Positions 8,261-16,526 of a stretch of 64,000 nucleotides of DNA are shown here, in pieces. The stretch's first letter is position 1. Each line of letters starts with the position of its first letter. Under the pieces are notes generated by a model that worked only from the letters and a program-made list of their open reading frames with translations, made no database searches and was not told the origin of the DNA. Made by a program: the position numbers and the translations under genes. Origin of the DNA: Winogradskya consettensis (GTDB lineage: Bacteria > Actinomycetota > Actinomycetes > Mycobacteriales > Micromonosporaceae); NCBI RefSeq assembly GCF_018332715.1, contig NZ_BOQP01000003.1:248001-312000 (forward strand), in the 5' to 3' direction.

Positions 8261-9373
8261 ATGACGCCCGAAGAGGTCGGCGAGCGGATGGTCGCGCTGC
8301 TGACAGCCGACAATACCGACGCGCCGGTGGACCCATCGGCGTTCACCGCGAGCGTCTCCGGCGGCGGCGCATATGCCCGTGCCGTCGTCGACGTGCCCGC
8401 CGCCCTCTGGTGGACAGCCCTCGACGCCGCCCGCGACCAGGGCGGCCTCGGCTGCGACTTCTTCGACTGGCTCTCCGCCGTCGACGAGGAATCCGAGGGC
8501 TTCACCGTCGTCGCCCACCTCTGGTCCACCCGCCGCAAACACGGCGTCCTGATCAGGGCCCGCGTCCCCCGAGACACTCCCGCCATCGAATCGGTCACCG
8601 ACCTCTTCCCGGGCGCCTCCTGGCACGAGCGCGAAACCCACGAGATGTTCGGCATCGCCTTCACCCGCCACCCCGACCTCAGCCCGCTCCTGTTGCCCCC
8701 CGGCTTCCAGGGCCACCCCATGCGCAAGGAATTCATCCTCGCCTCCCGCGTCGCCAAGTCCTGGCCCGGCGCCAAAGAGCCCGGCGAATCCGAATCCGGC
8801 ACCGCCAAACGAGCCCCGATCAGACCCCCCGGCGTCCCCGACCCCAACGACTGGGGCCCCCTCAAGGGCAAGGTCCCACCCCCGGAAACCCCCACCCGCC
8901 CCGCCCGCCGCGCTCCCACCGACCGCCCCGCTCGCCCCGCTCCGACCGACCGCCCCGCGCCGCCTGTTGCGACCGACGGCTCCGCGCGGCCCGTTGCGAG
9001 CGACGGCTCCGCGCGGCCTGTTGCGGGCGACGGCCCCGCTCGTCCTGCTCCGGGCGACCGCACCGCGCCGCCTGTAGTGGGCGACCGCCCTGCCCGGCCC
9101 GCTGCGGGCGACCGTCCAGCCGGTCCGGCTTCTGCCGATCGTTCAGGCCCTCCGGTCGCGGGTGAGCACCGGGTCGGCCCTGGTTCCGGCGCCCGGCCGC
9201 CCGGCTCTGCACCTGGCGAGCCCGGTCCGGCCGCGTCGCCGGTTGAGCCAGGTCCCGCTGCGTCGCTGGTTGAGTCCGGTCCCGCTGTGTCGTCGGTTGA
9301 GTCCGGTCCCGCTGTGTCGCCGGTCGAGCCGGGCTCTGCCGCGTCGTCGGCTGAGGTTGAGGGGGAGGGCTGA
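8261..9373 (+). CDS. nuoC: NADH-quinone oxidoreductase subunit C with long low-complexity tail
   Basis: A 370-residue complex I 30-kDa subunit. Residues ~1-160 form the normal domain, including the family signature ERETHEMFGIAFTRHP, then the hydrophobic PLLLPPGFQGHPMRKEF. From about residue 190 to the end the protein is a Pro/Ala/Gly/Ser-rich tail. The first half repeats units like ARPVASDG and RPAPGDR; the second repeats VEPGPAAS / VESGPAVS. Typical NuoC is about 200-250 aa, so the tail adds roughly 150. The stop overlaps the nuoH ATG (TGATG). Start 8261 was preferred to 8252 because of the -10 box at 8248-8253. Confidence 0.9.
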   Translation: MTPEEVGERMVALLTADNTDAPVDPSAFTASVSGGGAYARAVVDVPAALWWTALDAARDQGGLGCDFFDWLSAVDEESEGFTVVAHLWSTRRKHGVLIRARVPRDTPAIESVTDLFPGASWHERETHEMFGIAFTRHPDLSPLLLPPGFQGHPMRKEFILASRVAKSWPGAKEPGESESGTAKRAPIRPPGVPDPNDWGPLKGKVPPPETPTRPARRAPTDRPARPAPTDRPAPPVATDGSARPVASDGSARPVAGDGPARPAPGDRTAPPVVGDRPARPAAGDRPAGPASADRSGPPVAGEHRVGPGSGARPPGSAPGEPGPAASPVEPGPAASLVESGPAVSSVESGPAVSPVEPGSAASSAEVEGEG

Positions 9374-10332
9374 TGCCGCTTTGGCTGGACCTGCTGGTGC
9401 GGGTCGTTGCTGTCCTCGTCGGGTTTCTCGTGCTGCCGCTGGTCGTCGGGCAGGCGGAGCACAAGGTGATGGCGCACATGCAGGGCCGGCTCGGTCCGAT
9501 GTATGCGGGCGGGTTCCATGGTTGGGCGCAGCTGGTGGCCGACGGGGTCAAGTTCGTGCAGAAGGAGGACATCACCCCGCGTGAAGCAGACCGGGCGGTG
9601 TTCCGGCTGGCGCCGATGGTGGCGCTCTTCCCGTACCTAGTGGTCATCCTGGTCATCCCGCTCGGGCCCGGCGGCCTCGTCGCCCAGTCCCTCGACGTCG
9701 GTTTGTTCTTCGTCCTCGCCGTCCTCGGCATCGGCGTGGTGGCCGTGCTGATGGCTGCCTGGGCGTCCGCCAACAAGTACAGCCTGCTCGGCGGTCTGCG
9801 CGGTGCTGCCCAGCTCCTCGGTTACGAGCTGCCGCTCGTGCTCTCCGCGGCGAGCATCGCCATGGCGGCGGGCACCCTGAGCCTGCCCGGCATCGTCGAG
9901 GCGTGGAACCCGTGGTGGCTGCTGTGGCAGGCGCCGGCCGCCTTGGTCTTCTTCATCTCCGGTCTCGCCGAGATCCGCCGGCCCCCGTTCGACATGCCGA
10001 TCGCCGATTCGGAGCTCGTGTTCGGCTACATGACCGAATACACCGGGCTCCGCTTCGCCTTCTTCCTGCTCGCCGAATATGTGGGCATCGTCGTGATCGC
10101 CGCCCTGACCACGGTCCTGTTCCTGGGCGGCTGGCACGGACCGGCCGCGGACCATCTGGGCTGGCTCTGGACGCTCCTGAAGATCTTCGCGGTCGCCTTC
10201 GTCATCATCTGGCTCCGCGTGACCTATCCCCGCATGCGCGAGGACCAGCTCCAGCGCCTCTGCTGGCTGATCCTCGTCCCGGTCTCCCTCGCCCAACTGG
10301 TCCTGACCGCCGCCGTGAAGGTCGCGCTCTGA
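9373..10332 (+). CDS. nuoH: NADH-quinone oxidoreductase subunit H
   Basis: A 319-residue polytopic membrane subunit (about 8 TM) of complex I that helps form the quinone-access chamber. Family landmarks are visible: an early conserved glutamate/QxRxGP-like segment (EHKVMAHMQGRLGPMYAGG), KEDITPREAD, the central LSYE-like LLGYELPLVLS, and RPPFDMPIADSELV in the cytoplasmic loop. It overlaps nuoC by one to three nt and is therefore co-translated with it. The next nuo gene (nuoI) is 2.5 kb downstream, after a serine hydrolase and two minus-strand genes. Confidence 0.94.
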   Translation: MPLWLDLLVRVVAVLVGFLVLPLVVGQAEHKVMAHMQGRLGPMYAGGFHGWAQLVADGVKFVQKEDITPREADRAVFRLAPMVALFPYLVVILVIPLGPGGLVAQSLDVGLFFVLAVLGIGVVAVLMAAWASANKYSLLGGLRGAAQLLGYELPLVLSAASIAMAAGTLSLPGIVEAWNPWWLLWQAPAALVFFISGLAEIRRPPFDMPIADSELVFGYMTEYTGLRFAFFLLAEYVGIVVIAALTTVLFLGGWHGPAADHLGWLWTLLKIFAVAFVIIWLRVTYPRMREDQLQRLCWLILVPVSLAQLVLTAAVKVAL

Positions 10333-10445
10333 CCACGGCGGGTAGTGGTAGCCCTACCCGGTTCGGCCCGCTGGCTGTATCGATTTGGGTCGCTGTGTCG
10401 TCGAGGCTCTGAGGGTCAGGTATTCGACGACTCCGAGGAGTTCAC

Positions 10446-11708
10446 ATGTCCGTGCGCCGCTTGTCCGGCCGCCACGTCGCCGCTGCTGTCACGGCCTTCG
10501 CGCTCCTGGCCGCAGCCGGCCAGCCCGCCGCAGCTGCCGTCCGACATCCCCTCGCCCAGCCGCCATCGGTCCAGCCTTCGCAAAGCCAGCCGCTGCAGAA
10601 CCAGTCGACGCCGGCTCAGTCCCAGGCCCAGGCCCAGGCCCAGGCCCGGGGGCAGGGGCAGGGCGCGGTGAAGGATCCGGTGCTTGACGGGTTGCGGGGG
10701 ATCGTGGCGGAGGATGGGTGGCCGGGGGCGCTGGCGAGCGTGGAGGCGCGCGGTGGGCGTACCCGTGATTTGGTTGCTGGGGTTGCTCAGCTGGGGACGC
10801 ACCGGGCTGTGCCGGTCGACGGCCAGGTGCGGATCGGCAGTAATACGAAGACGTTTGTGTCCGTTGTCGTTCTTCAGCTGGTGGCCGAGAAGAAGGTCGT
10901 GCTGGACGCTCCCGTGGAGACCTACCTGCCGGGGCTGCTGCGCGGCGACGGGATCGACGGACGCAAGATCACGGTGCGACAGTTGTTGCAGCACACCAGC
11001 GGGCTGCCGAACTACACGGATTATCTCGCACTCGAAAATGAGTCAGACCTGCACCGGTATTTCGAGCCGCGGGATCTGCTCGATGCCGCGCTGGCCCATC
11101 CGGCGGTCTTCGCGCCCGGGACGAGCTGGTCCTACAGCAACACCAACTATGTCGTCGCGGGGCTGCTCGTGGAGAAGGTCACCGGGCGGCCGATCATCGA
11201 GCAGGTGACCGAGCGGGTCATCGAGCGGGCCGGGTTGAAGCACACCTACTTCCCGCCGGTGGGTGAAGAGGTCATCCGGGAGCGGCACCCGAACGGGTAC
11301 ACGCCGGAGGACAGCGGCAAGCTGCTCGACGTCACCGACCTGGACCCGTCGTGGGGCTGGGCCGCCGGGCAGATGGTGGCCACCCCGTCGGACCTGAACG
11401 AGTTTTTCACCGCACTGCTCAACGGCAAGCTGATGCCGGCGGCCCAGCTCGCCGAGATGAAGAAGACCGTGGAGACCACCGATTTCATTCCAGGCGCACG
11501 GTACGGGCTCGGGCTGATGAGTTTCCCGCTCACCTGCGGCGGTCTGGCCTGGGGACACGGCGGTGACATCCCCGGGTACGAGACCCGCGGTGGCGTGACC
11601 GGGGATGGCCGGGCGGTGCAGGTCGCGGTGACCTCGCTGCCGTCCACCGAGGAGCAGGCGAACGGCGTGATGGAGTTCGTCGACATGGCCCTGTGTGCCA
11701 CGAAGTGA
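10446..11708 (+). CDS. secreted serine hydrolase (beta-lactamase / D,D-carboxypeptidase superfamily)
   Basis: A 420-residue exported protein. Residues 1-~31 form a signal peptide (basic RRLSGRH, hydrophobic core, AAAA cleavage region), followed by a Gln/Ser/Pro-rich linker with a QAQAQAQA run made of CAGGCC repeats. The serine penicillin-binding fold is shown by Ser132-x-x-Lys135 (GSNTKTF), YSNTNY as the YxN motif, and HGGDIPGYETRGG as the HxG motif. It probably cleaves D-Ala-D-Ala or D-amino peptides, or an ester; beta-lactamase activity is not implied. A GAGGAG ribosome-binding site sits just before the ATG. It is followed by a strong hairpin shared with the convergent gene. Confidence 0.9.
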   Translation: MSVRRLSGRHVAAAVTAFALLAAAGQPAAAAVRHPLAQPPSVQPSQSQPLQNQSTPAQSQAQAQAQARGQGQGAVKDPVLDGLRGIVAEDGWPGALASVEARGGRTRDLVAGVAQLGTHRAVPVDGQVRIGSNTKTFVSVVVLQLVAEKKVVLDAPVETYLPGLLRGDGIDGRKITVRQLLQHTSGLPNYTDYLALENESDLHRYFEPRDLLDAALAHPAVFAPGTSWSYSNTNYVVAGLLVEKVTGRPIIEQVTERVIERAGLKHTYFPPVGEEVIRERHPNGYTPEDSGKLLDVTDLDPSWGWAAGQMVATPSDLNEFFTALLNGKLMPAAQLAEMKKTVETTDFIPGARYGLGLMSFPLTCGGLAWGHGGDIPGYETRGGVTGDGRAVQVAVTSLPSTEEQANGVMEFVDMALCATK

Positions 11709-11721
11709 TCTGAGGACGCGG

Positions 11722-11754
11722 ATGGCCGGGCGCAGTTGCGGTGCGCCCGGCCAT
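11722..11754. terminator. bidirectional hairpin terminator
   Basis: A perfect 13-bp inverted repeat (ATGGCCGGGCGCA / TGCGCCCGGCCAT) with a 7-nt loop lies between the convergent serine hydrolase and the small secreted protein gene. No long T tract, as is usual for actinobacterial terminators. Confidence 0.75.
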
Positions 11755-11785
11755 GGTCCGCTTTGGAGCTGGGTAGCTACATCGA

Positions 11786-12196
11786 TCAGGTCAGCAGCGT
11801 CACGGTGTAGTTCAGCGTGGTGCCGCTGGCCGTGTAGGTCGCGGTCTGCCCGTTCGTGCAGTACGACACGAAGCTGTTGCCCAGCACGTCGTCACCGGCG
11901 GTGGCGTGCACGAGGGGCCGGACGTCGGCGCCCTCGGTCAGCGGGGTCGAGGTGAGGTCGACCAGACGCCACTCGTTGATCGGGTAGTCGTCGGTCGCCG
12001 CGGAGAGAGCCCCGTCGCGGGTGGTGATCTGGAAGTTGATGACGAACCCGCCGTTGTTCACGACGGCGATCTTCTGCACGCAGGGTGCGGCGAGCAGTTC
12101 GGGCGCGGCAGCAGCGGGCTGAGCTGCGGCTCCGAGCAGACCTGCGAGCCCGGCGGCGGCGAACGTGGCGGTGATGACCCGGTTCTTGACAGTCAT
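11786..12196 (-). CDS. small secreted protein of unknown function
   Basis: A 136-residue exported protein. ATG 12196 is preferred over an upstream in-frame start because a GGAGGG box precedes it. Residues 1-~30 are a signal peptide (MTVKNRVITATFAAAGLAGL, ending in an AAAAP region). The mature part contains two cysteines (in APCVQKIAVV and SYCTNGQ) that could form a disulfide, and alternating Thr/Val-rich beta strands. It resembles small beta-sandwich extracellular proteins common in actinomycetes. No catalytic residues are apparent. AT-rich DNA upstream (12260-12300) probably holds the promoter. Confidence 0.72.
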   Translation of the reverse strand: MTVKNRVITATFAAAGLAGLLGAAAQPAAAAPELLAAPCVQKIAVVNNGGFVINFQITTRDGALSAATDDYPINEWRLVDLTSTPLTEGADVRPLVHATAGDDVLGNSFVSYCTNGQTATYTASGTTLNYTVTLLT

Positions 12197-12288
12197 AGGT
12201 GTCCCTCCATTGTGGTCGAACGTTTGCTGTCGCACACGTCTTAACCGGACACAGGCCCATCAAACTGACGATCATCATTATTCACAAG

Positions 12289-12573
12289 TTAATCTGTGAA
12301 AGCCCTGAAAATGATCTTCACGCTCGCACCACCCAAAACACCCGTGAGGCCGAGCCAGGGTGGGTGAGGTGACCCAAGGCTCCGCGGTCGCGAGACGATC
12401 TCAGCGGCGAGCCTGAACTCTTCTGGACGCGTGGCGAGCGGCGCCGGTTTGCCCGCGGCGGCGTCGGTCGCCACCAGGTCGTCGGGAATGAACGAGCGCC
12501 GCGAGATTATGCAAGCCTCGTAACCCTGAGTTACTTCGAGCTCGTAAGGCCGGGTCTCCTCGTGCGCGGTCAT
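12289..12573 (-). CDS. hypothetical protein
   Basis: An open frame of 94 codons from ATG 12573 with no recognisable domain. The N-terminal third (ETRPYELEVTQGYEACIISR) looks like ordinary protein sequence; the C-terminal part is basic and hydrophobic (PHPPWLGLTGVLGGASVKII). Coding character is weaker than in its neighbours, and the frame lies in a lower-GC stretch, so it could be a small real gene or a remnant of a larger one. No clear ribosome-binding site. Confidence 0.35.
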   Translation of the reverse strand: MTAHEETRPYELEVTQGYEACIISRRSFIPDDLVATDAAAGKPAPLATRPEEFRLAAEIVSRPRSLGSPHPPWLGLTGVLGGASVKIIFRAFTD

Positions 12574-12815
12574 GAGTCGAGCGGCAAGTAGCAGCTATGG
12601 GGGTGACGCGAGAAGCGCGCCGTTGAGCAATTCGCGGCGTTGACCGTCCTCGGGACGAACATCAAGATCAACCGTGGTTCGGTCGTCGGCCGGGGGAAAG
12701 TCGCTCGGTGTGGTGATCATCGCGAGACTCCGGGAAGGCGGTCACGACACCGTCCTGGAAGATGTGGTGGGGGTGTTCTCGCCTCTGCGGGCGGGACCGG
12801 GCAGGATATGGCCTT
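12574..12815. other. intergenic region upstream of nuoI
   Basis: Some 240 nt without a convincing gene. Short open stretches exist on both strands but none has a start with ribosome-binding site and a family match. The nuoI promoter should lie at its right end, but I do not see a clear -35/-10 pair. Confidence 0.4.
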
Positions 12816-13622
12816 ATGAGTGAGCAGGCAGAGCGGTCCACGCCTGGCAAGGGCCTGCTCAACGGGCTCGCCGTCACGCTCAAGACGTTGACCAAGCGAT
12901 CGACCACCCAGCAGTATCCCGACGTCGAGCCCGATCTGCCGCCGCGTTCGCGGGGCGTCATCGCGCTGCTCGAGGAGAACTGCACCGTCTGCATGCTCTG
13001 TGCCCGGGAGTGCCCGGACTGGTGCATCTACATCGACTCGCACAAGGAAGAAGTCGTCGTGCCGGGCGCCGCGCGGCCCCGGCAGCGCAACGTGCTCGAC
13101 AAGTTCGACATCGACTTCTCCCTGTGCATGTACTGCGGCATCTGCATCGAGGTCTGCCCGTTCGACGCCCTGCACTGGTCGCCCGAGTTTGAGTACGCGG
13201 AGACGGACGTCCTCGACCTGCTGCACGACAAGGACCGCCTGGCCGCGTGGATGCCGACGGTCCCCGCACCGCCCGCGCACGACGTCCTGGGCGAGCCCTC
13301 CAAGGAGGAGGCCACCGCGACACGCAAGCTGGCCGGCCCGGGAGCGGCCACCGCCGCCAAAACCGCCAGGCCATCAGTACGCCCAAAGCCCCCCACAACC
13401 GCAGCCCCCCAGCCGCCCGCAGCCCCCCAGCCGCCCGCAGCTCCCGGGCCGACAACAGCGACTGGGCCGACAACAGCGACTGGGCCGACAACAGCGACTG
13501 GGCCGACAACAGCGACTGGGCCGACGGCAGCGACTGGGCCGACGGCAGCGACTGGGCCGACGGCAGCTTCCGAGCCGCCCGCGGCGACTGGGCCGGCCGC
13601 TGTGCCGGAGCCGGAGCAGTGA
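12816..13622 (+). CDS. nuoI: NADH-quinone oxidoreductase subunit I with repeat-containing tail
   Basis: A 268-residue ferredoxin-like complex I subunit. It carries two [4Fe-4S] motifs: Cys56/59/62/66 ([12 protein letters not shown]) and Cys104/107/110/114 ([12 protein letters not shown]), passing electrons to N2 in NuoB. Residues ~1-150 are the normal protein. From about residue 165 a Pro/Ala/Thr tail begins, which includes repeats of GPTTAT then GPTAAT at ~211-251. Normal NuoI is 160-200 aa. ATG 12816 (MSEQAERST) was chosen over an upstream Met because homologues start near this point. First gene of the tightly overlapping nuoIJKLMN operon; its TGA overlaps the nuoJ GTG. Confidence 0.93.
   Translation: MSEQAERSTPGKGLLNGLAVTLKTLTKRSTTQQYPDVEPDLPPRSRGVIALLEENCTVCMLCARECPDWCIYIDSHKEEVVVPGAARPRQRNVLDKFDIDFSLCMYCGICIEVCPFDALHWSPEFEYAETDVLDLLHDKDRLAAWMPTVPAPPAHDVLGEPSKEEATATRKLAGPGAATAAKTARPSVRPKPPTTAAPQPPAAPQPPAAPGPTTATGPTTATGPTTATGPTTATGPTAATGPTAATGPTAASEPPAATGPAAVPEPEQ
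13446..13568 (+). repeat. 18-bp tandem repeat in nuoI 3' end
   Basis: Six full copies of an 18-bp unit plus a partial seventh. Units 1-4 read gggccgacaacagcgact and units 5-7 carry ggc for aac. It encodes GPTTAT x4 then GPTAAT. Number of copies is likely variable between strains. Confidence 0.9.
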
Positions 13623-14326
13623 CGGTCGCCGACGCGCTGTTGTTGGCGCTCGGGGCCATCGCCGTAGGGTCGGGGACGCTTGTCGTCACCAGTTCCCAGA
13701 TCGTGCGGGCCGGCCTCTACCTGGTGATCAGCCTCGGTGCGATGGCGGGTCTCTACCTGGTTCTCGGGGCCGAGCTCGTTGCCTGGGTGCAGGTCCTGGT
13801 CTATGTCGGCGCGGTTGTCGTGCTGCTGCTGTTCGCGGTGATGCTGACCCGGGCGCCGATCGGCCCGTCCGCCGACCTGGACCGTCCGGCCTGGCCGGCG
13901 CTCATTGTCGGGGGCGGGGTCGGGCTGGGCCTGGCGGCGTTGTTCGTGGACGCGTTCCGCTGGGTGCGTTACGGGATGCCCGCACCGGGAACGACCGAGC
14001 GGATGGGCGCCGAGCTGTTCGGCAACTGGGTCCTCCCGTTCGAGGTCCTCTCCATTCTGCTCCTCTCCGCCCTGGTCGGCGCGATCATCCTGTCCCGCCC
14101 CGACATCGGCGCCCCGAAGCCCGAGGCCGCGCCAAAGCCCGCCGCCCCGAAGCCCGAGGCCGCGCCAAAGCCCGAGGCCCAGCCCCAGCCCCAGCCCCAG
14201 CCCCAGCCCCAGCCCCAGCCCCAGCCCCAGCCCCAGCCCCAGCCCGAGGCCGCGTCGAAGCCCGCCGCCGTAAAGCAGCAGCTTGAGAAACAGCCGGAGC
14301 CCGAGAACCAGGAGGACGGGACCTGA
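13619..14326 (+). CDS. nuoJ: NADH-quinone oxidoreductase subunit J with Pro-Gln tail
   Basis: A 235-residue membrane subunit of complex I, with about five TM helices in residues 1-~160 ([17 protein letters not shown], then the conserved [20 protein letters not shown] with the pi-bulge TM3-like GAVV region). The remaining ~70 residues are a hydrophilic tail: APKPEA repeats, eleven Gln-Pro pairs, then a charged [17 protein letters not shown] end. GTG 13619 overlaps the nuoI stop; the long upstream frame belongs to nuoI read in another frame. The stop overlaps nuoK ATG (TGATG). Confidence 0.92.
   Translation: MTVADALLLALGAIAVGSGTLVVTSSQIVRAGLYLVISLGAMAGLYLVLGAELVAWVQVLVYVGAVVVLLLFAVMLTRAPIGPSADLDRPAWPALIVGGGVGLGLAALFVDAFRWVRYGMPAPGTTERMGAELFGNWVLPFEVLSILLLSALVGAIILSRPDIGAPKPEAAPKPAAPKPEAAPKPEAQPQPQPQPQPQPQPQPQPQPQPEAASKPAAVKQQLEKQPEPENQEDGT
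14180..14245 (+). repeat. hexamer repeat (CAGCCC)11 in nuoJ
   Basis: Eleven perfect tandem copies of CAGCCC encode (Gln-Pro)11 in the NuoJ tail. Flanking DNA repeats longer units encoding APKPEA. Such perfect hexamers are prone to slippage in multiples of two codons. Confidence 0.92.
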
Positions 14327-14637
14327 TGCACGCGGTCATCCCGTACGTGACGGCGGCCCTGTTGTTCGGGCTGGGCGTCTACGGTGTCCTGCGGCGCCGG
14401 AACGCGATCCTTGTCCTGATGGCGGTGGAGCTGATGCTGAACGCCGTGAACCTGCTCCTGGTGACCGCGGACGTGACGCGGAACGACGCCTATCGGGGTG
14501 GGGCGTTCGCGCTGTTCGTGATTGTGCTGGCGGCGGCCGAGGTCGGTGTCGGCCTGGCGATCATCCTGCAGTACTACCGGATGCGCGCGGCGGTCCACAT
14601 CGACGATGTGCGGTTGGACGGGGAGAACGCCGGATGA
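14326..14637 (+). CDS. nuoK: NADH-quinone oxidoreductase subunit K
   Basis: A 103-residue, three-TM complex I subunit. It contains the family segment AILVLMAVELMLNAVNLLLV with the buried glutamate of TM2 (MAVELMLNAVNL) and a second conserved glutamate in LAAAEVGVGLAIIL, both part of the proton path. Overlaps nuoJ and nuoL by 1-4 nt. Confidence 0.95.
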   Translation: MHAVIPYVTAALLFGLGVYGVLRRRNAILVLMAVELMLNAVNLLLVTADVTRNDAYRGGAFALFVIVLAAAEVGVGLAIILQYYRMRAAVHIDDVRLDGENAG

Positions 14638-16526
14638 TCGCCGAGGTGCTGACTCCGCTGCTGCCGGGCGTACCGTTGCTGCTCGGTCTGGTGGGTCTGA
14701 TCTTGAAGCCGGGTGATGGCGGCCCGCGCAAGGCGGCCGCGTTCCTCGGCATTGCCGGCGCCGCGCTCGCGCTGCTGATCGCGATCGTGCTGGTCGTCGT
14801 GGTGGACGCTCCGGTGCAGGTCGGCATGGAGTGGGTGCGGTTCGGCGACCTGACCGTGAGCCTGAGTTTCTCGCTCGGCCCGGCCGCGCTCTATGTGGCG
14901 CTCGCGGTCTGCGTCGTGGCGCTCTGCGTGCAGATCTATTCGGTCGGCTATCTGCACGACGACCCCCGCTATGCACCGTACGCAGCACAGGTCGCCCTCT
15001 TCACCGGCGCGATGCTGCTGGTGGTCTCCGCGAACGACCTGGTCCTGCTGCTGGTCGGTTGGGAGGTGATGGGCGCCTGCTCGTACCTGCTGATCGGTCA
15101 CGATCGCCGGCTGCCCGAGGCGCCGGCCGCCGCGGTGAAGGCCTTTGTGGTCACCCGGGTCGGCGACGTCGGGTTCCTGCTCGGCATCGTCTGGCTGGCC
15201 GTCGACGCCCGCACGTTCCGGATCGACGGGTTGCTGGCCGACCCGGGGGTGCACACGGCGGCGATGTTGCTGATCCTCGCCGGGGTCGCGGGTAAGAGCG
15301 CGCAGTTCCCGCTGCACACGTGGCTGCCGGACGCGATGGCCGGCCCGACGCCGATCTCCGCGCTGATCCACGCGGCCACGATGGTCGCCGCCGGGGTCTT
15401 CGTGGTGTTCCGGCTGTTCCCACTCTTCGCCGCGTCGCAGGTCACGCTCGCGGTGCTCGGGGTGATGGCCTCGGTCACGCTGCTGCTCGGCGCGCTGGCC
15501 GCCACCGCGCAGGACGACCTCAAACGGGTGCTGGCCTGGTCGACAGTGTCGCAGCTCGGCTACATGACCGGGGCGCTGGCTGTGGGCTCACCCGCCGCGG
15601 CGCTGTTCCACCTGCTCACCCATGCCGCGTTCAAGGCGCTGCTGTTCCTGGCGGCGGGCGCGATCATCCACGCGGTCGGGACGAACTTCATGTCACGGAT
15701 GGGCGGACTGCGTACCCATATGCCCGTGACGTTCGTGGCGTTCGTGGTGGGGCTCGGTGCGCTGGCCGGTGTGCCGCCGCTCGCCGGCTTCTGGACCAAG
15801 GAGAACGTGCTGGTCGCGGCCGCGCACGCCACCGAGGGCGGCGGTCCCGCGCCGGCCTGGGTGGGCTGGATGGTCTGGGTCGCGGGCCTGCTCGGCGTGG
15901 CGATCACCGCCTGGTACGCCACCCGCCTGCTGCTGCGCACGTTCTTCGGTCACGTCCGCTCGCGCACCGAGGAGTGGTTCGTCGGCTTCGACGACGCCCG
16001 TTACGAGGTGCCACCCGGTCCCGCGCACGACCCGCCCGGCGTGATGCGGTGGCCGTTGATCGTGCTCGCTGTGCCCGCTGTGCTGCTGGGGTTCGCCGCG
16101 TTCCTGCCCGGCTTCCGTAGCGCCCTCGAACTGGAGTCGCCGCACCTGGGCGTGTCGATCGTGGCGCCGTTGCTGCTGCTCGTGGTCGGTGCGGGCAGTT
16201 CCTGGTGGCTCTGGCACACCGCCCCGGGTGTGGACCCGGCACAGGCCCTCGGCCGGTTGCGGCCGTTGTTCGCCGCCGGCTTCCACCTCGATCAAGTGCA
16301 GGATCTTCTGGTCGTACGCCCGGTGCGCGCCCTCGCCGGCGCCGTACGCCTCCTCGACGAGAAAGTGGTCGACGCCGCGGTGGAAGGCACCGGCACCACG
16401 ACGACCCGGCTCGGCGACGTGCTCGCCGGCGCCCACCGCGCGGCCCTGCCCCGGGCGGCCGTCGCGGTCCTCGGCGGTGCGCTGCTGCTCGGCGTGCTGG
16501 CCGCGATCGTGGGGGTGGCCGGATGA
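14634..16526 (+). CDS. nuoL: NADH-quinone oxidoreductase subunit L
   Basis: A 630-residue antiporter-like proton-pumping subunit of complex I. The Mrp-antiporter core is clear: VGWEVMGACSYLLIGHDRR with the essential TM5 glutamate, the conserved Lys segment AGKSAQFPLHTWLPDAMAGP, DLKRVLAWSTVSQLGYM, and HAAFKALLFLAAGAIIHAVG with the TM8 lysine/histidine elements. The C-terminal ~150 residues hold the later TM helices and the long lateral helix region. ATG 14634 overlaps the nuoK stop (ATGA), rejecting the longer upstream frame. Confidence 0.95.
   Translation: MIAEVLTPLLPGVPLLLGLVGLILKPGDGGPRKAAAFLGIAGAALALLIAIVLVVVVDAPVQVGMEWVRFGDLTVSLSFSLGPAALYVALAVCVVALCVQIYSVGYLHDDPRYAPYAAQVALFTGAMLLVVSANDLVLLLVGWEVMGACSYLLIGHDRRLPEAPAAAVKAFVVTRVGDVGFLLGIVWLAVDARTFRIDGLLADPGVHTAAMLLILAGVAGKSAQFPLHTWLPDAMAGPTPISALIHAATMVAAGVFVVFRLFPLFAASQVTLAVLGVMASVTLLLGALAATAQDDLKRVLAWSTVSQLGYMTGALAVGSPAAALFHLLTHAAFKALLFLAAGAIIHAVGTNFMSRMGGLRTHMPVTFVAFVVGLGALAGVPPLAGFWTKENVLVAAAHATEGGGPAPAWVGWMVWVAGLLGVAITAWYATRLLLRTFFGHVRSRTEEWFVGFDDARYEVPPGPAHDPPGVMRWPLIVLAVPAVLLGFAAFLPGFRSALELESPHLGVSIVAPLLLLVVGAGSSWWLWHTAPGVDPAQALGRLRPLFAAGFHLDQVQDLLVVRPVRALAGAVRLLDEKVVDAAVEGTGTTTTRLGDVLAGAHRAALPRAAVAVLGGALLLGVLAAIVGVAG

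Noticed and set aside
13247..13618. Upstream extension of nuoJ with DWADNS repeats
   Set aside because: This is nuoI repeat DNA read in another frame; nuoJ begins at GTG 13619 overlapping the nuoI stop.
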